Positions 25,524 through 33,976 of a stretch of DNA of 64,000 bases are shown piece after piece. The translations under genes and the position numbers were made by a program. The notes under the pieces were generated by a model, which ran no database searches, had not been told where the DNA came from, and saw only the letters and a program-made list of their open reading frames with translations. The DNA is from Salinilacustrithrix flava (lineage in GTDB: Bacteria > Actinomycetota > Acidimicrobiia > Acidimicrobiales > Salinilacustritrichaceae), in NCBI RefSeq assembly GCF_041228405.1, contig NZ_CP133888.1, forward strand, positions 1 to 64,000, given 5' to 3'. The stretch's first letter is position 1; the number at the start of each line of letters is the position of its first letter.

Positions 25524-25760
25524 ATGTCCGTCAGCGCGTACATCCTCATCCAGACCGAGGTGGGCAAGGCCGCCGACGTGGCCGATGCCGTCGGGGCCAT
25601 CGAGGGCGTCGTCACCGCCGAGGACGTCACCGGCCCCTACGACGTGATCGCCCGGGCCCAGTCCGACGACGTCGACCAGCTCGGCCGCATGGTGGTGTCC
25701 AAGGTGCAGCTGATCCCGGGCATCACCCGGACGCTGACCTGCCCCGTCGTGCGCCTCTAG
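25524..25760 (+). CDS. Stand-alone Lrp/AsnC effector-domain protein
   Basis: A 78-residue alpha-beta protein consisting only of the RAM/ligand-binding domain of Lrp/AsnC regulators (VSAYILIQTEVGKAADVADA, GPYDVIARAQSDD, GITRTLTCPVV), without a DNA-binding domain. In the family it oligomerises and binds amino acids. Its stop overlaps the stop of the convergent gene (CTAG). Confidence 0.85.
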   Translation: MSVSAYILIQTEVGKAADVADAVGAIEGVVTAEDVTGPYDVIARAQSDDVDQLGRMVVSKVQLIPGITRTLTCPVVRL

Positions 25761-26512
25761 GAGCTCGTCAGCTCGAAGCGGCCCGGACCCACCTGGTGGT
25801 CGGGCGCGACATCGGCGAGGAGCGCGTCGACCGGCACGGCCGCGCCGTCGACGTCGGTGCCGGACACCTCGACGGTGACCTGGCCCGGTGCAGCCGTGAC
25901 GTGGAGGACGGCCGTGTCGGCGGCCTTGGCCACCCGCCCGATCAGCTCCTGGACGAGGGCCAGGGCGCGCACGGCGAGCGCGGGCGGGGCCACGGCGGCA
26001 CCGGTCCACACGAGCTCGATCGATGCGCCCATCTCCTCGCGCGCCGCGTCGACCTCGATGCCGACCGCCGCCTGCAGCTCGTCGTCGGTGTCGTCGAGCG
26101 GCGAGGGAACGCCGGGCGATGGCGACACGCTGATCTCCCACGTGCGCCGCACGGCGGCCACGGCCAGGCTCCAGAGCTCGGCGGCCTGCTCATCGCTGCC
26201 GGTGGCCGCCGCCTCCGCATCTGCCAGCGCGACCTCGGCCGCGGCGCGGGCTGCCGCCTCCTGCTTCATCCGCTTGGCCACGTCGGCCGCGTCGCGCCGG
26301 GCCCGGCTGGCCCGCTCGAGGGCATCGTCGCGCTCGCGACGAGCATCGACCGTCTGTCCGTCGGCGAGGCGCCGAGCCGACTCGGCGGCGCTGAGGGACC
26401 GCTTCGCCTCCTCGAGCTCCCCGGCCACGTCCTGCAGCCGGCGGTGCGTGCGCAGCAGCTGGACGCCGAGCCCGACGGCGACGACGGCGAGGATGATGGC
26501 GACCGCGAGCAC
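25757..26512 (-). CDS. Membrane-anchored coiled-coil protein
   Basis: A 251-residue protein. One N-terminal transmembrane helix (about 2-18) is followed by a coiled coil (25-110) and a cytoplasmic domain that vaguely resembles a kinase dimerisation/ATPase fold (ALALVQELIGRVAKAADTAV, VTAAPGQVTVEVSG) but has no clear N or G boxes. Function is unknown. It is the last gene of the minus-strand run that starts at 29389. Confidence 0.55.
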   Translation of the reverse strand: MLAVAIILAVVAVGLGVQLLRTHRRLQDVAGELEEAKRSLSAAESARRLADGQTVDARRERDDALERASRARRDAADVAKRMKQEAAARAAAEVALADAEAAATGSDEQAAELWSLAVAAVRRTWEISVSPSPGVPSPLDDTDDELQAAVGIEVDAAREEMGASIELVWTGAAVAPPALAVRALALVQELIGRVAKAADTAVLHVTAAPGQVTVEVSGTDVDGAAVPVDALLADVAPDHQVGPGRFELTSS

Positions 26513-26548
26513 GGGGTCGAATGTAGTGAGCGGCCGGAGCGCCGCCGG

Positions 26549-26914
26549 TCAGGCCGGCTGGCTGAACTGCATCGAGCGCAGGGCCAGGCCCATCAGGAAC
26601 AGGCCACCGCCGCCGTAGAGCAGGTAGCGGTGCGCGGCCAGCTGGGCCCGGTAGCTGTAGATGATGCCCACGGTGGCGATGGCCACGAACCCGTAGAAGA
26701 GGTGGAACTGGTCCGGGTCTCCCTCGATCTCGCCGAGCGCGGCCACCCCGAGGGCGACCTGGACGATGATCGACACCTGCACCACAGCGGTGGCGATCCA
26801 CAGGGCGCGGACGCGGGCCGGCTCCCACCAGTGCGCGGCGAGCGCCCACGCCCCGGCGAGGCCGTTGCCCACCACCACGAACCACGCGAACGACGCGTGG
26901 AGGTCGCCGACCAC
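26549..26914 (-). CDS. Four-helix membrane protein of unknown function
   Basis: A 121-residue integral membrane protein with four hydrophobic helices (about 8-28, 38-58, 68-88 and 95-115). It has aromatic and His residues (HLFYGF, HRYLLYGG) near helix ends. It starts three bases after the stop of the ABM-domain gene, so it belongs to that operon. I do not recognise a family. Confidence 0.55.
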   Translation of the reverse strand: MVGDLHASFAWFVVVGNGLAGAWALAAHWWEPARVRALWIATAVVQVSIIVQVALGVAALGEIEGDPDQFHLFYGFVAIATVGIIYSYRAQLAAHRYLLYGGGGLFLMGLALRSMQFSQPA

Positions 26915-26917
26915 GGA

Positions 26918-27238
26918 TCAGCCGGCGGAACCGCCGGCGACCTCGTAGCTCCACAGCTCGGCCGAGACCGACACCGGCGCGCCGGACTCCGTGGGCTTGT
27001 CGGCACCCCGGTGGCCGTGGGCGAACCCCGGCGATGCCACCCAGGCATCGAAGGAGGCCTGGTCGGCCCAGCGGGTGACGACGAGCCACACGTTGCGGTC
27101 GTCGGTGGGCTTGAGCAGCTCGAAGCCCTCGAAGCCCTCCTGCCCGTCGACGGCACCGGCCCGGGCGGCGAAGCGCTGGGCGAGCTCGTCACCGGAGCCC
27201 TCGGGGACGGTGATGGCGTTGATCTTGATGACGGTCAC
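26918..27238 (-). CDS. ABM-domain (antibiotic biosynthesis monooxygenase-like) protein
   Basis: A 106-residue dimeric ferredoxin-fold protein of the ABM superfamily, which includes cofactor-free monooxygenases and IsdG-type haem oxygenases. It has VIKINAITVPEGSGDELAQR, GFEGFELLKP and VWLVVTRWADQASFDAWV. An HGHRG segment near the C-terminus could bind haem as in MhuD/IsdG, but the key residues cannot be assigned. It starts at GTG 27238, 58 bases after the CoA transferase gene. Confidence 0.75.
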   Translation of the reverse strand: MTVIKINAITVPEGSGDELAQRFAARAGAVDGQEGFEGFELLKPTDDRNVWLVVTRWADQASFDAWVASPGFAHGHRGADKPTESGAPVSVSAELWSYEVAGGSAG

Positions 27239-27296
27239 CGGCCCATCCTGGCTGCTGGCCCGGAGCCCGGGCCAGACGCCAGGGGGCCGGCGGTCG

Positions 27297-28442
27297 TCAC
27301 GCGATGGCGCCGCCCTCGCGCAGGGCCGCGATGCGGTCGCCGTCGAAGCCGAACTGCCCGAGCACCTCGTCGGTGTGCTGGCCGGCGTGCGCCGGCGGGC
27401 GCTGGATGGTGGCCTCGGTCCGGCTGAACCGGGGCGCCGGTGCCGGCTGGAGCACGCCGTGCTCCTCGACGAAGGTGCCGCGCTCGACGTTGTGGGGGTG
27501 CTGGGGTGCCTCCCCCAGGCTGAGCACCGGGGCGAAGCACACATCGGTGTGCTCCATGATCTCGCACCACTCGTCGCGGGTCTTGGTCTTGAAGATCTCG
27601 GCGACCCGCTCCTTGAGCGCCGGCCACTGGCTGCGGTCCATCTGGTGGGGCAGGTCCTCGTCGGCGCCGAGGCCGGACAGCTCCAGCAGCTCTGCGTAGA
27701 ACTGGGGCTCGATCGAGCCGATCGACACGTACTTGGCGTCGCTGGTCTCGTACACGTCGTAGAAGTGGGCGCCCGTGTCGAGCAGGTTGGTGCCCCGCTC
27801 GTCGTTCCAGATGCCCATGGCTCGGAAGGCGTGGAACATCGTGGTGAGCACGGCGGCCCCGTCGACCATGGCGGCGTCGACGACCTGGCCCTCGCCGGAG
27901 CGCTGGGCCTCGAGCAGGGCGCACACGATGCCGAAGGCGAGGAACATGCCGCCGCCGCCGAAGTCCCCGACCAGGTTGAGCGGCGGCACGGGGGCCTCGC
28001 CCCGCCGGCCGAGGGGCTCGAGGGCACCGGCGAGCGCGATGTAGTTGATGTCGTGGCCGGCAGCCTGCGCGTAGGGACCGTCCTGACCCCACCCGGTCAT
28101 GCGCCCGTAGACGATCTTGGGGTTGCGAGCCTTGCACTCGTCGGGGCCGATGCCGAGGCGCTCGGCCACGCCGGGGCGGAAGCCCTCCATGATCACATCG
28201 GCCTTCTCGACGAGCGAGAGGACCGTCTCCACGCCCTCGGGGCTCTTCAGGTCGACGCCGATGGAGCGACGACCGCGGTTGAGCACATCGGCCGGCGGCG
28301 ACTCGGGGTCGCCGCCCATCACCTGGCCGGCGCGGTCGACGCGGATCACGTCCGCTCCCATGTCGGCGAGGAGCATGGCGCAGAACGGGCCGGGCCCGAT
28401 GCCGGCGATCTCGAGAACGGTGGTGCCCTGGAGCGGTCCCAT
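27297..28442 (-). CDS. CaiB/BaiF CoA transferase, alpha-methylacyl-CoA racemase-like
   Basis: A 381-residue class III CoA-transferase-fold enzyme. Its N-terminus LEIAGIGPGPFCAMLLADMG is characteristic of alpha-methylacyl-CoA racemases. The expected catalytic His and Asp appear in GHDINYIALAG and LVGDFGGGGMFLA. It would epimerise 2-methylacyl-CoA esters during breakdown of branched lipids or sterols. It lies 35 bases downstream of an alpha/beta hydrolase gene, suggesting a lipid-degradation operon. Confidence 0.85.
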   Translation of the reverse strand: MGPLQGTTVLEIAGIGPGPFCAMLLADMGADVIRVDRAGQVMGGDPESPPADVLNRGRRSIGVDLKSPEGVETVLSLVEKADVIMEGFRPGVAERLGIGPDECKARNPKIVYGRMTGWGQDGPYAQAAGHDINYIALAGALEPLGRRGEAPVPPLNLVGDFGGGGMFLAFGIVCALLEAQRSGEGQVVDAAMVDGAAVLTTMFHAFRAMGIWNDERGTNLLDTGAHFYDVYETSDAKYVSIGSIEPQFYAELLELSGLGADEDLPHQMDRSQWPALKERVAEIFKTKTRDEWCEIMEHTDVCFAPVLSLGEAPQHPHNVERGTFVEEHGVLQPAPAPRFSRTEATIQRPPAHAGQHTDEVLGQFGFDGDRIAALREGGAIA

Positions 28443-28477
28443 GGTTGGTGGGGTTCCTCTTTCGTGGTGGGGGTGGT

Positions 28478-29389
28478 TCAGTCGGTGTGGCGGGTGGGGT
28501 CGGTGTCGCGCGTGCGCGCCACCGTGGCGTCGATCTCGTCCATGATCCGCGGCCACAGGGCGCGGGGCAGGTTGTGGCCCATCCCCTCGAGCTCGACGTG
28601 CACGGCGTGGGGCACGGCGTCCGCGGTGCGGCGACCGCCCGAGGGCGTGACGAGGGTGTCGGCCTCGCCGTGGATCACGGTCACGGGCACCTGCACCCCA
28701 CCGAGCGCGTCGGTGCGGCTGCCGGACGCGTTGATCGCCACGATCTGGCGGCCGACGCCGGCCGGGTTGCGGACCCGGTTCCACTCCCGGCGGGCCCGCT
28801 CGGCTGCGGCATCGGGATCCCGGTGGGCGGGGCTGCCCCAGGTCGATTCGGACTCACGTGCCCGCGCGACGGCCTCGTCCTCGGTGGTGGGCGGTGGCGC
28901 GAACAGCAGCTGGCTGGCCTCGGCGGTGGGCTGGCCGACGTCGCGGTCACCCGTGGTCGACATGATCGACACCACGGAGCGCACGGCCTGGGGCTGCTCG
29001 ATGGCCATGGCCTGCACGATCATCCCGCCCATGGAGGCACCGACGACGTGGGCCGGTGCCATGCCGAGCTCGTCGAGCAGGGCGGCGGCGTCCGCGGCCA
29101 TGTCCGAGAGCGTGTAGGGGACCTCGACCTGCTCGCCCTTGGCCAGCGCTCGCAGGGTGGCCATCACGTCGATGTCGGCGTCGTCGAAGTGGGTGGACCG
29201 GCCGACGTCCCGGTTGTCGAAGCGGGCGACGCGGTAGCCCCGGTCGACCAGACGGCTGACGAAGTCGTCCTCCCAGCTGACCAGCTGCGCTCCGAGCCCC
29301 ATGACGAGGAGCAACGGGACGCCGTCGGTGGGTCCGCGCACCTCGGCGCAGAGCTCGATGCCGTTCACCTGATGGATCGTCTCCCCCAT
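28478..29389 (-). CDS. Alpha/beta-fold hydrolase
   Basis: A 303-residue alpha/beta hydrolase. It has the oxyanion region PLLLVMGLGAQLVSW, the nucleophile elbow GASMGGM, the acid in IHGEADTLV and the catalytic His in EGMGHNLP. It probably acts on an ester or lactone. It is the first gene of a minus-strand lipid/CoA operon and is divergent from galK. A TetR-type palindrome lies in the divergent gap. Confidence 0.85.
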   Translation of the reverse strand: MGETIHQVNGIELCAEVRGPTDGVPLLLVMGLGAQLVSWEDDFVSRLVDRGYRVARFDNRDVGRSTHFDDADIDVMATLRALAKGEQVEVPYTLSDMAADAAALLDELGMAPAHVVGASMGGMIVQAMAIEQPQAVRSVVSIMSTTGDRDVGQPTAEASQLLFAPPPTTEDEAVARARESESTWGSPAHRDPDAAAERARREWNRVRNPAGVGRQIVAINASGSRTDALGGVQVPVTVIHGEADTLVTPSGGRRTADAVPHAVHVELEGMGHNLPRALWPRIMDEIDATVARTRDTDPTRHTD

Positions 29390-29409
29390 GCCGGGATGCT
29401 TGCCGTTCC

Positions 29410-29427
29410 TTGACTGCTCGGTCAAGA
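29410..29427. promoter_or_regulatory. TetR-type palindrome between divergent hydrolase and galK
   Basis: CTTGAC (29410-29415) and GTCAAG (29422-29427) are exact inverted arms around six bases. This shape is common for actinobacterial TetR/FadR-like operators. No TetR gene is in the window. Confidence 0.4.
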
Positions 29428-29456
29428 ACCGGCCCGGTACGGTCGGCGCCGTGTCG

Positions 29457-30455
29457 ATGCAGACCGACGTGGCGGCCTTCGCCCCGGGGCGGGTGAACCT
29501 GATCGGTGAGCACACCGACCACACCGGAGGTCGCTGCTTGCCGATGGCGGTGGCGATGGGCGTGACCGTGCACGGCCGGCGCGAGGGCGACCGGGTGCTG
29601 CTCTCTTCGGCCGAGGTGCCCGGCGTCGCCGACATCGCGCTCGACGTGGCGGACCCGGCCGCGGTCGAGCCGGCGTGGGCCCGCTACGTCGCCGGCGTGG
29701 TCGCCGAGCTGCGACCCGAGGTCGGGTTCACCGGCGGGCTCCGCTCCGACGTCCCGGTCGGCGCCGGCATGTCGTCGTCGGCGGCCCTCGAGGTCGCGGT
29801 GGCCTTGGCGCTGGGCCACGACGGCGACGTCGAGGACCTGGCCCGGCGCTGCCAGGCGGCCGAGCAGCGCGCCACCGGCGTCCCGTGCGGGATCCTCGAC
29901 CAGCTCGCGTCGGCCGCCGCCCGGGACGGGCACGCCTTCGTCCTCGACTGCCACACCCTCGGGCGCACCCACGTCCCGGTGCCCGACGACGTCGAGATCC
30001 GGGTGGTGCACTCGGGCCAGGAGCGCACGCTCGTCGGCTCGGCCTACGCCGAGCGGCGAGCCCAGTGCGAGGCGGCCGAGGCCCTCATCGGCCCGCTCCG
30101 CCTCGCGTCACCCGCCGACGCCGACGCGATCGACGACCCGGTGCTGCGCCGGCGCGCCCGCCACGTCACCACCGAGAACCAGCGCGTGCTCGAAGCCGCC
30201 GACGCGCTGCGGTCCGGCGACGTCGTCGGACTGGGCACCCTGCTCGACGAGGGCCACCGCTCACTGCGGGACGACTTCGAGGTCTCCACGCCGACTGTGG
30301 ACGCCACCGTGGCGCGACTGCGAGCGCAGCGGGGCGTCCACGGCGTGCGCCTGATGGGCGGCGGCTTCGGCGGCTGCGTCGTCGCGGTCACCGACCCCGG
30401 CGCGCTCGCCGAGGGCTGGCACGCCCGGCCCGGTCCCGGCGCCCACCTCATCTGA
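29457..30455 (+). CDS. galK: Galactokinase
   Basis: A 332-residue GHMP kinase that phosphorylates galactose at C1. It has the galactokinase signature GRVNLIGEHTDHTGG, the ATP loop PVGAGMSSSAALEVA and the C-terminal GHMP motif LMGGGFGGC. It is slightly shorter than the usual 380 residues. ATG at 29457 or GTG at 29451 may be the start. No other Leloir-pathway gene is adjacent. Confidence 0.88.
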   Translation: MQTDVAAFAPGRVNLIGEHTDHTGGRCLPMAVAMGVTVHGRREGDRVLLSSAEVPGVADIALDVADPAAVEPAWARYVAGVVAELRPEVGFTGGLRSDVPVGAGMSSSAALEVAVALALGHDGDVEDLARRCQAAEQRATGVPCGILDQLASAAARDGHAFVLDCHTLGRTHVPVPDDVEIRVVHSGQERTLVGSAYAERRAQCEAAEALIGPLRLASPADADAIDDPVLRRRARHVTTENQRVLEAADALRSGDVVGLGTLLDEGHRSLRDDFEVSTPTVDATVARLRAQRGVHGVRLMGGGFGGCVVAVTDPGALAEGWHARPGPGAHLI

Positions 30456-30507
30456 CGTTCTGGCCTACATCCGCCCGCGCATGTGAGGGATTCGGTAGGC
30501 CAGAACG
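30456..30507. repeat. 13-bp perfect inverted repeat with 26-base loop
   Basis: CGTTCTGGCCTAC (30456-30468) is the exact complement of 30495-30507. It begins at the base after the galK stop and lies between convergent genes. The long loop is atypical for a simple terminator. Confidence 0.6.
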
Positions 30508-30510
30508 GAT

Positions 30511-31134
30511 CTAGTGGCCGAGGAGGCGCGCCTTCTGGGCGGCGAACTCCTCCTCGGAGAGGATGCCGTTGCGGCGCAGCTCGTCGAGCTTGGCCAGCTC
30601 GTCGGCCACCGAGCCGCTGCCCCCGCCGCCGTGCCCCTGGCCGATGCGGTCGAACTTGCGGTTCTCGTTGGCCTCGATCTGGCGGTAGATCTCGTTCTGC
30701 ACGGCCGAGGGCTTGCGCACGTCGGAGAACGCCTGGCGTCCGCTCTCGCCGGCGGACTCGATGACCAGGTCGCCGGCACCGAGCATCCGCTCGAACAGGC
30801 GCTGGGAGAACAGCACGTTGTTGACCCGCTCGAGGGGGATCTCGATGCCGTGCTTGGCCACCACACCGTGGCGGTAGATCAACCGGTCGCTCGTCACGAC
30901 GAAGTTCGTGGTGCGCCAGTCGAGGTAGCGGACGATCCACCAGCCGAGGGCGGCGAGGATCAGCACGCCGGCGAGCAGCTGGACGATGCCGTTGTCCACG
31001 TTGAGCAGCACGAGGGCGCCGATCACGATGGCGGCGAGGAGGGCGAGCGTCTGCTTGGCGAGGAACCACCAGTGCGGGTGGAGGTCGAGGACGACCTCCT
31101 CGGTCTCGTTCAGCAGCTTGCGCGGGAAGGGCAC
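30511..31134 (-). CDS. PH-domain and SHOCT membrane protein
   Basis: A 207-residue protein. Two transmembrane helices (about 25-45 and 50-68) lead into a bacterial PH domain (bPH2: TNFVVTSDRLIYRHGVVAKH, IPLERVNNVLFSQ). A Gly-rich linker and a C-terminal SHOCT motif (ELAKLDELRRNGILSEEEFA) follow. This is a common actinobacterial layout whose function is not established. Confidence 0.85.
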   Translation of the reverse strand: MPFPRKLLNETEEVVLDLHPHWWFLAKQTLALLAAIVIGALVLLNVDNGIVQLLAGVLILAALGWWIVRYLDWRTTNFVVTSDRLIYRHGVVAKHGIEIPLERVNNVLFSQRLFERMLGAGDLVIESAGESGRQAFSDVRKPSAVQNEIYRQIEANENRKFDRIGQGHGGGGSGSVADELAKLDELRRNGILSEEEFAAQKARLLGH

Positions 31135-31150
31135 AGGCAGGATGGTACGT

Positions 31151-31501
31151 CTACGCCCAGCCCAGCTCGTGGAGTCGCTCGTCGTCGATGCCGTAGTGGT
31201 GGGCGAGCTCGTGGATGACGGTGATGCGCACCTGCTCGGTCACCTCGTCCTCGGTCTCGCACATCGAGCAGATCGGCAGCCGGTAGATCGTGACCCGGTC
31301 CGGCATGGGCGGGCCGCCCGCGCCGTAGTCGCCTCGCTCGGTCAGGGGGATCCCCTCGTACAGGCCGAGGAGGGAACCGGTGGGTCGCCCGGTGCGGATG
31401 CGGACCATCACGTTCTCGAGCCCCTGGGCCAGCGGGCCGGGCAGCTCGTCCAGGGCGGCCGCCACCAGCTCCTCGAATCGATCGGGGTCGACGTCCACCA
31501 T
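31151..31501 (-). CDS. Zincin-like metallopeptidase family protein
   Basis: A 116-residue minimal metalloprotease-like protein. The zinc motif HELAHHYGI (HEXXH) lies near the C-terminus, with conserved YEGIPLTERGDYG and RVTIYRLPI upstream as in the DUF1025/zincin_1 family. Cys residues are in CSMC. Substrate is unknown. It is divergent from uvrD2. Confidence 0.85.
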   Translation of the reverse strand: MVDVDPDRFEELVAAALDELPGPLAQGLENVMVRIRTGRPTGSLLGLYEGIPLTERGDYGAGGPPMPDRVTIYRLPICSMCETEDEVTEQVRITVIHELAHHYGIDDERLHELGWA

Positions 31502-31544
31502 CGCCGCCGACGCTACCGGGGCAGCCTCTAGCCTCCGGGTCGTG

Positions 31545-33476
31545 ATGGACCCCGAGGCGGTGCTGGCCGGCCTGGACGACGACCAGCGCCGCGCCGCGAC
31601 CTCACCGGCGACGCCTCTGGCCGTCGTGGCGCCCGCCGGTTCGGGCAAGACCCGGGTCCTCACCGCCCGGGTCGCCCACCGCATCGCGGCCGGCGAGATC
31701 GAGCCCGCCCACGTCCTGTGCGTCACGTTCACCCGAAAGGCCGCCGGCGAGCTCACCGGCCGCCTGCGGCGCATCGGCATCCGCGACCGCATCGAGGCCG
31801 GCACGTTCCACGCCGTGGCGTGGCGCCAGCTGCGGGACCGCTGGTCTGCCCAGGGCCGCACCGAACCCCAGCTGCTCGATCGCGTCCGCCCGTTCCTGCG
31901 CGAGCAGCTCGATGTCACCGCGCCGGCCGTGCTCACGGAGCTGGCCAGCGAGATCGGGTGGGCTCGGGCTCGCATGGTCCGCCCCGACGGCTACGCCGAT
32001 GCGGCGCGGGCGGCCGGTCGTCGCACCCGCCAGCCGGCCGCCGAGGTCGCCGAGCGCTTCGCCCAGTACGAGGCGGCCAAGGCCAAGCGCCACGTCGTGG
32101 ACTTCGACGACCTGCTGGCCGCGTGCGCGGCCGCGATCGAGGGGGACCCGGGCTTCGCTGCCGCGCAGCGCTGGCGCTTCCGCCACCTCTTCGTCGACGA
32201 GTTCCAGGACGTGAACCCCCTGCAGTTCCGGCTGCTCGAAGCCTGGCGCGGCGACCGGTGGGACGTCTTCGTCGTCGGCGACACGCACCAGTCGATCTAC
32301 GGCTGGAACGGCGCCGACCCCGGCCTGCTCGACGAGCTCGGCCGCCGGTGGCCGGCGGTCGAGACCATCCACCTCGACCGCACGCACCGCTCCACCCCCC
32401 AGATCACCGCCGCCGCTGCGTCCGTCATCGCCGCTGCCGGCCTGCCTGACCGCCACCCGGTGTCGAGCGGCGCCCCGGGCCCACCGGCGCGCTGCCTGGA
32501 GCACGAGGACGAGGTGGCCGAGGTCCGCGCCATCGGCCGGGCCATCCGACGGCGTCGAGGATCCGACCTGCCGTGGAAGGCGTTCGCCGTCCTGGCCCGG
32601 ACGCACGAGCGGGTGCTCGACCTCGACCGGGGCCTCGGAGCGCTCGGTGTCCCCACACGGATGCGCCGCCAGGCCTCCCTCCTCGACGACCCAGCGGTGC
32701 GGCGGGTGCTGCACCGGCTCCGCGACGACGAGCGGCCGCTGCTCACCGCCCTCGGCGACGCCCTCCGCGGTGACGCCGACGACCCCGCCGTCATCGCGCT
32801 GGCCGAGGCGGGTGAGGGGCAGCGGACCACCGACGGCGCCATGACCGGGCGGGCCTTCGTCGGCTGGGCCTACGCCAACCTCTCCGACGACGACCACGAG
32901 CCCGACGCCGTCACGATCTCCACCATCCACGCGGCCAAGGGCCTGGAGTGGCCGGTGGTCCACATCGCAGGCTGCGAGGACGGCTCGATCCCGATCTCCT
33001 CGGCTCGACGGCGCGAGGCCCGCGCCGAGGAGGCTCGCCTGCTGTACGTCGCCGTGACCCGGGCGGAGCGGGAGGTGACCCTGCACTGGGCCCGCGCCCG
33101 CACCCACCGGGGAACGCGCCGGCCCCAGACCCGGAGCCCGTTCCTCGAGGGCTTCGAGGCGCGCGTCGCGGCGGTGACCGATCCGCCCACGTCGACCGGC
33201 GTCCCCCAGCTCGCCGCCCTCCGCGACCAGCTGCGCCCACCGGAGGTCACCGATCCCCTGCTGGCCGCACTGCGGGCATGGCGGACGGCGCGGGCCCGAG
33301 CGGCGCGGACCGAACCGGCGACGATCGTGCCCGACGAGGTCCTCGAGGAGATCGCCGTGCGCCGGCCCCACACGCGCCCGGAGATCGACGAGGTCGCCGG
33401 GCTCGGACCGGCCCGGCGCAACCGGTTCGCCGACGAGCTGCTGGCGGTCGTGGCCCGGGCGGAGCACGCGCGATGA
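31545..33476 (+). CDS. uvrD2: UvrD2-like superfamily I DNA helicase
   Basis: A 643-residue 3'-5' helicase. Motif I is VAPAGSGKTRVLT, motif II FVDEFQDVNPLQF, motif III VGDTHQSIYGWNG, motif V TIHAAKGLEWPVV and motif VI LLYVAVTRA. The C-terminal 80 residues look like an HRDC domain (VRRPHTRPEIDEVAGLGPAR), as in mycobacterial UvrD2. It acts in DNA repair. Its stop overlaps the next start (ATGA). Confidence 0.9.
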   Translation: MDPEAVLAGLDDDQRRAATSPATPLAVVAPAGSGKTRVLTARVAHRIAAGEIEPAHVLCVTFTRKAAGELTGRLRRIGIRDRIEAGTFHAVAWRQLRDRWSAQGRTEPQLLDRVRPFLREQLDVTAPAVLTELASEIGWARARMVRPDGYADAARAAGRRTRQPAAEVAERFAQYEAAKAKRHVVDFDDLLAACAAAIEGDPGFAAAQRWRFRHLFVDEFQDVNPLQFRLLEAWRGDRWDVFVVGDTHQSIYGWNGADPGLLDELGRRWPAVETIHLDRTHRSTPQITAAAASVIAAAGLPDRHPVSSGAPGPPARCLEHEDEVAEVRAIGRAIRRRRGSDLPWKAFAVLARTHERVLDLDRGLGALGVPTRMRRQASLLDDPAVRRVLHRLRDDERPLLTALGDALRGDADDPAVIALAEAGEGQRTTDGAMTGRAFVGWAYANLSDDDHEPDAVTISTIHAAKGLEWPVVHIAGCEDGSIPISSARRREARAEEARLLYVAVTRAEREVTLHWARARTHRGTRRPQTRSPFLEGFEARVAAVTDPPTSTGVPQLAALRDQLRPPEVTDPLLAALRAWRTARARAARTEPATIVPDEVLEEIAVRRPHTRPEIDEVAGLGPARRNRFADELLAVVARAEHAR

Positions 33477-33967
33477 GGTTCACCGTCGAGCAGCGGTTCC
33501 GCACCGGTGCCGAGGAGACGGCGCGGGCCTTCGCCGACCCCGACCTGTACGCGGGGTTCGCCGCGCTGCCGAAGGTGTCGGTGCCCGACGTCCTCTCCTG
33601 CGAGCGCGACGGCGAGCTGGTCCACCTGCGCATCCGCTACCGCTTCGCCGGCCACCTCTCCTCCGCGGCGCGGGCCGTGATCGACCCGGAGCAGCTGACC
33701 TGGGTGGACGAGTCCACCCACGACCTGGCTCGCCGCCACGTCCGGTTCGTGCTGCGACCCGACCACCACGCCGGCCGCTTCCGCTGCTCCGGCGACTACC
33801 GCATCGAGCCACTGGACGACGGCTGCCGCCGGCACGCCACCATCGACCTCAAGGTGTCGGCGCCCTTCGTCGGCGGCGCCGTGGAACGAGCCATCGAGTC
33901 CGGGCTCCGCGAGCACCTCGCCGACGAGACCCGGGTGGTGGAGGCCTACCTGGCGGGCCGTCGATAG
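33473..33967 (+). CDS. DUF2505-family SRPBCC-fold protein
   Basis: A 164-residue protein with the START/SRPBCC lipid-binding-like fold seen in DUF2505: MRFTVEQRFRTGAEETARAF at the N-terminus and a long C-terminal helix (ERAIESGLREHLADETRVVE). Function is unknown in the family. It overlaps the end of uvrD2 by four bases and precedes xth by nine. Confidence 0.8.
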   Translation: MRFTVEQRFRTGAEETARAFADPDLYAGFAALPKVSVPDVLSCERDGELVHLRIRYRFAGHLSSAARAVIDPEQLTWVDESTHDLARRHVRFVLRPDHHAGRFRCSGDYRIEPLDDGCRRHATIDLKVSAPFVGGAVERAIESGLREHLADETRVVEAYLAGRR

Positions 33968-33976
33968 GTTCGCCTG

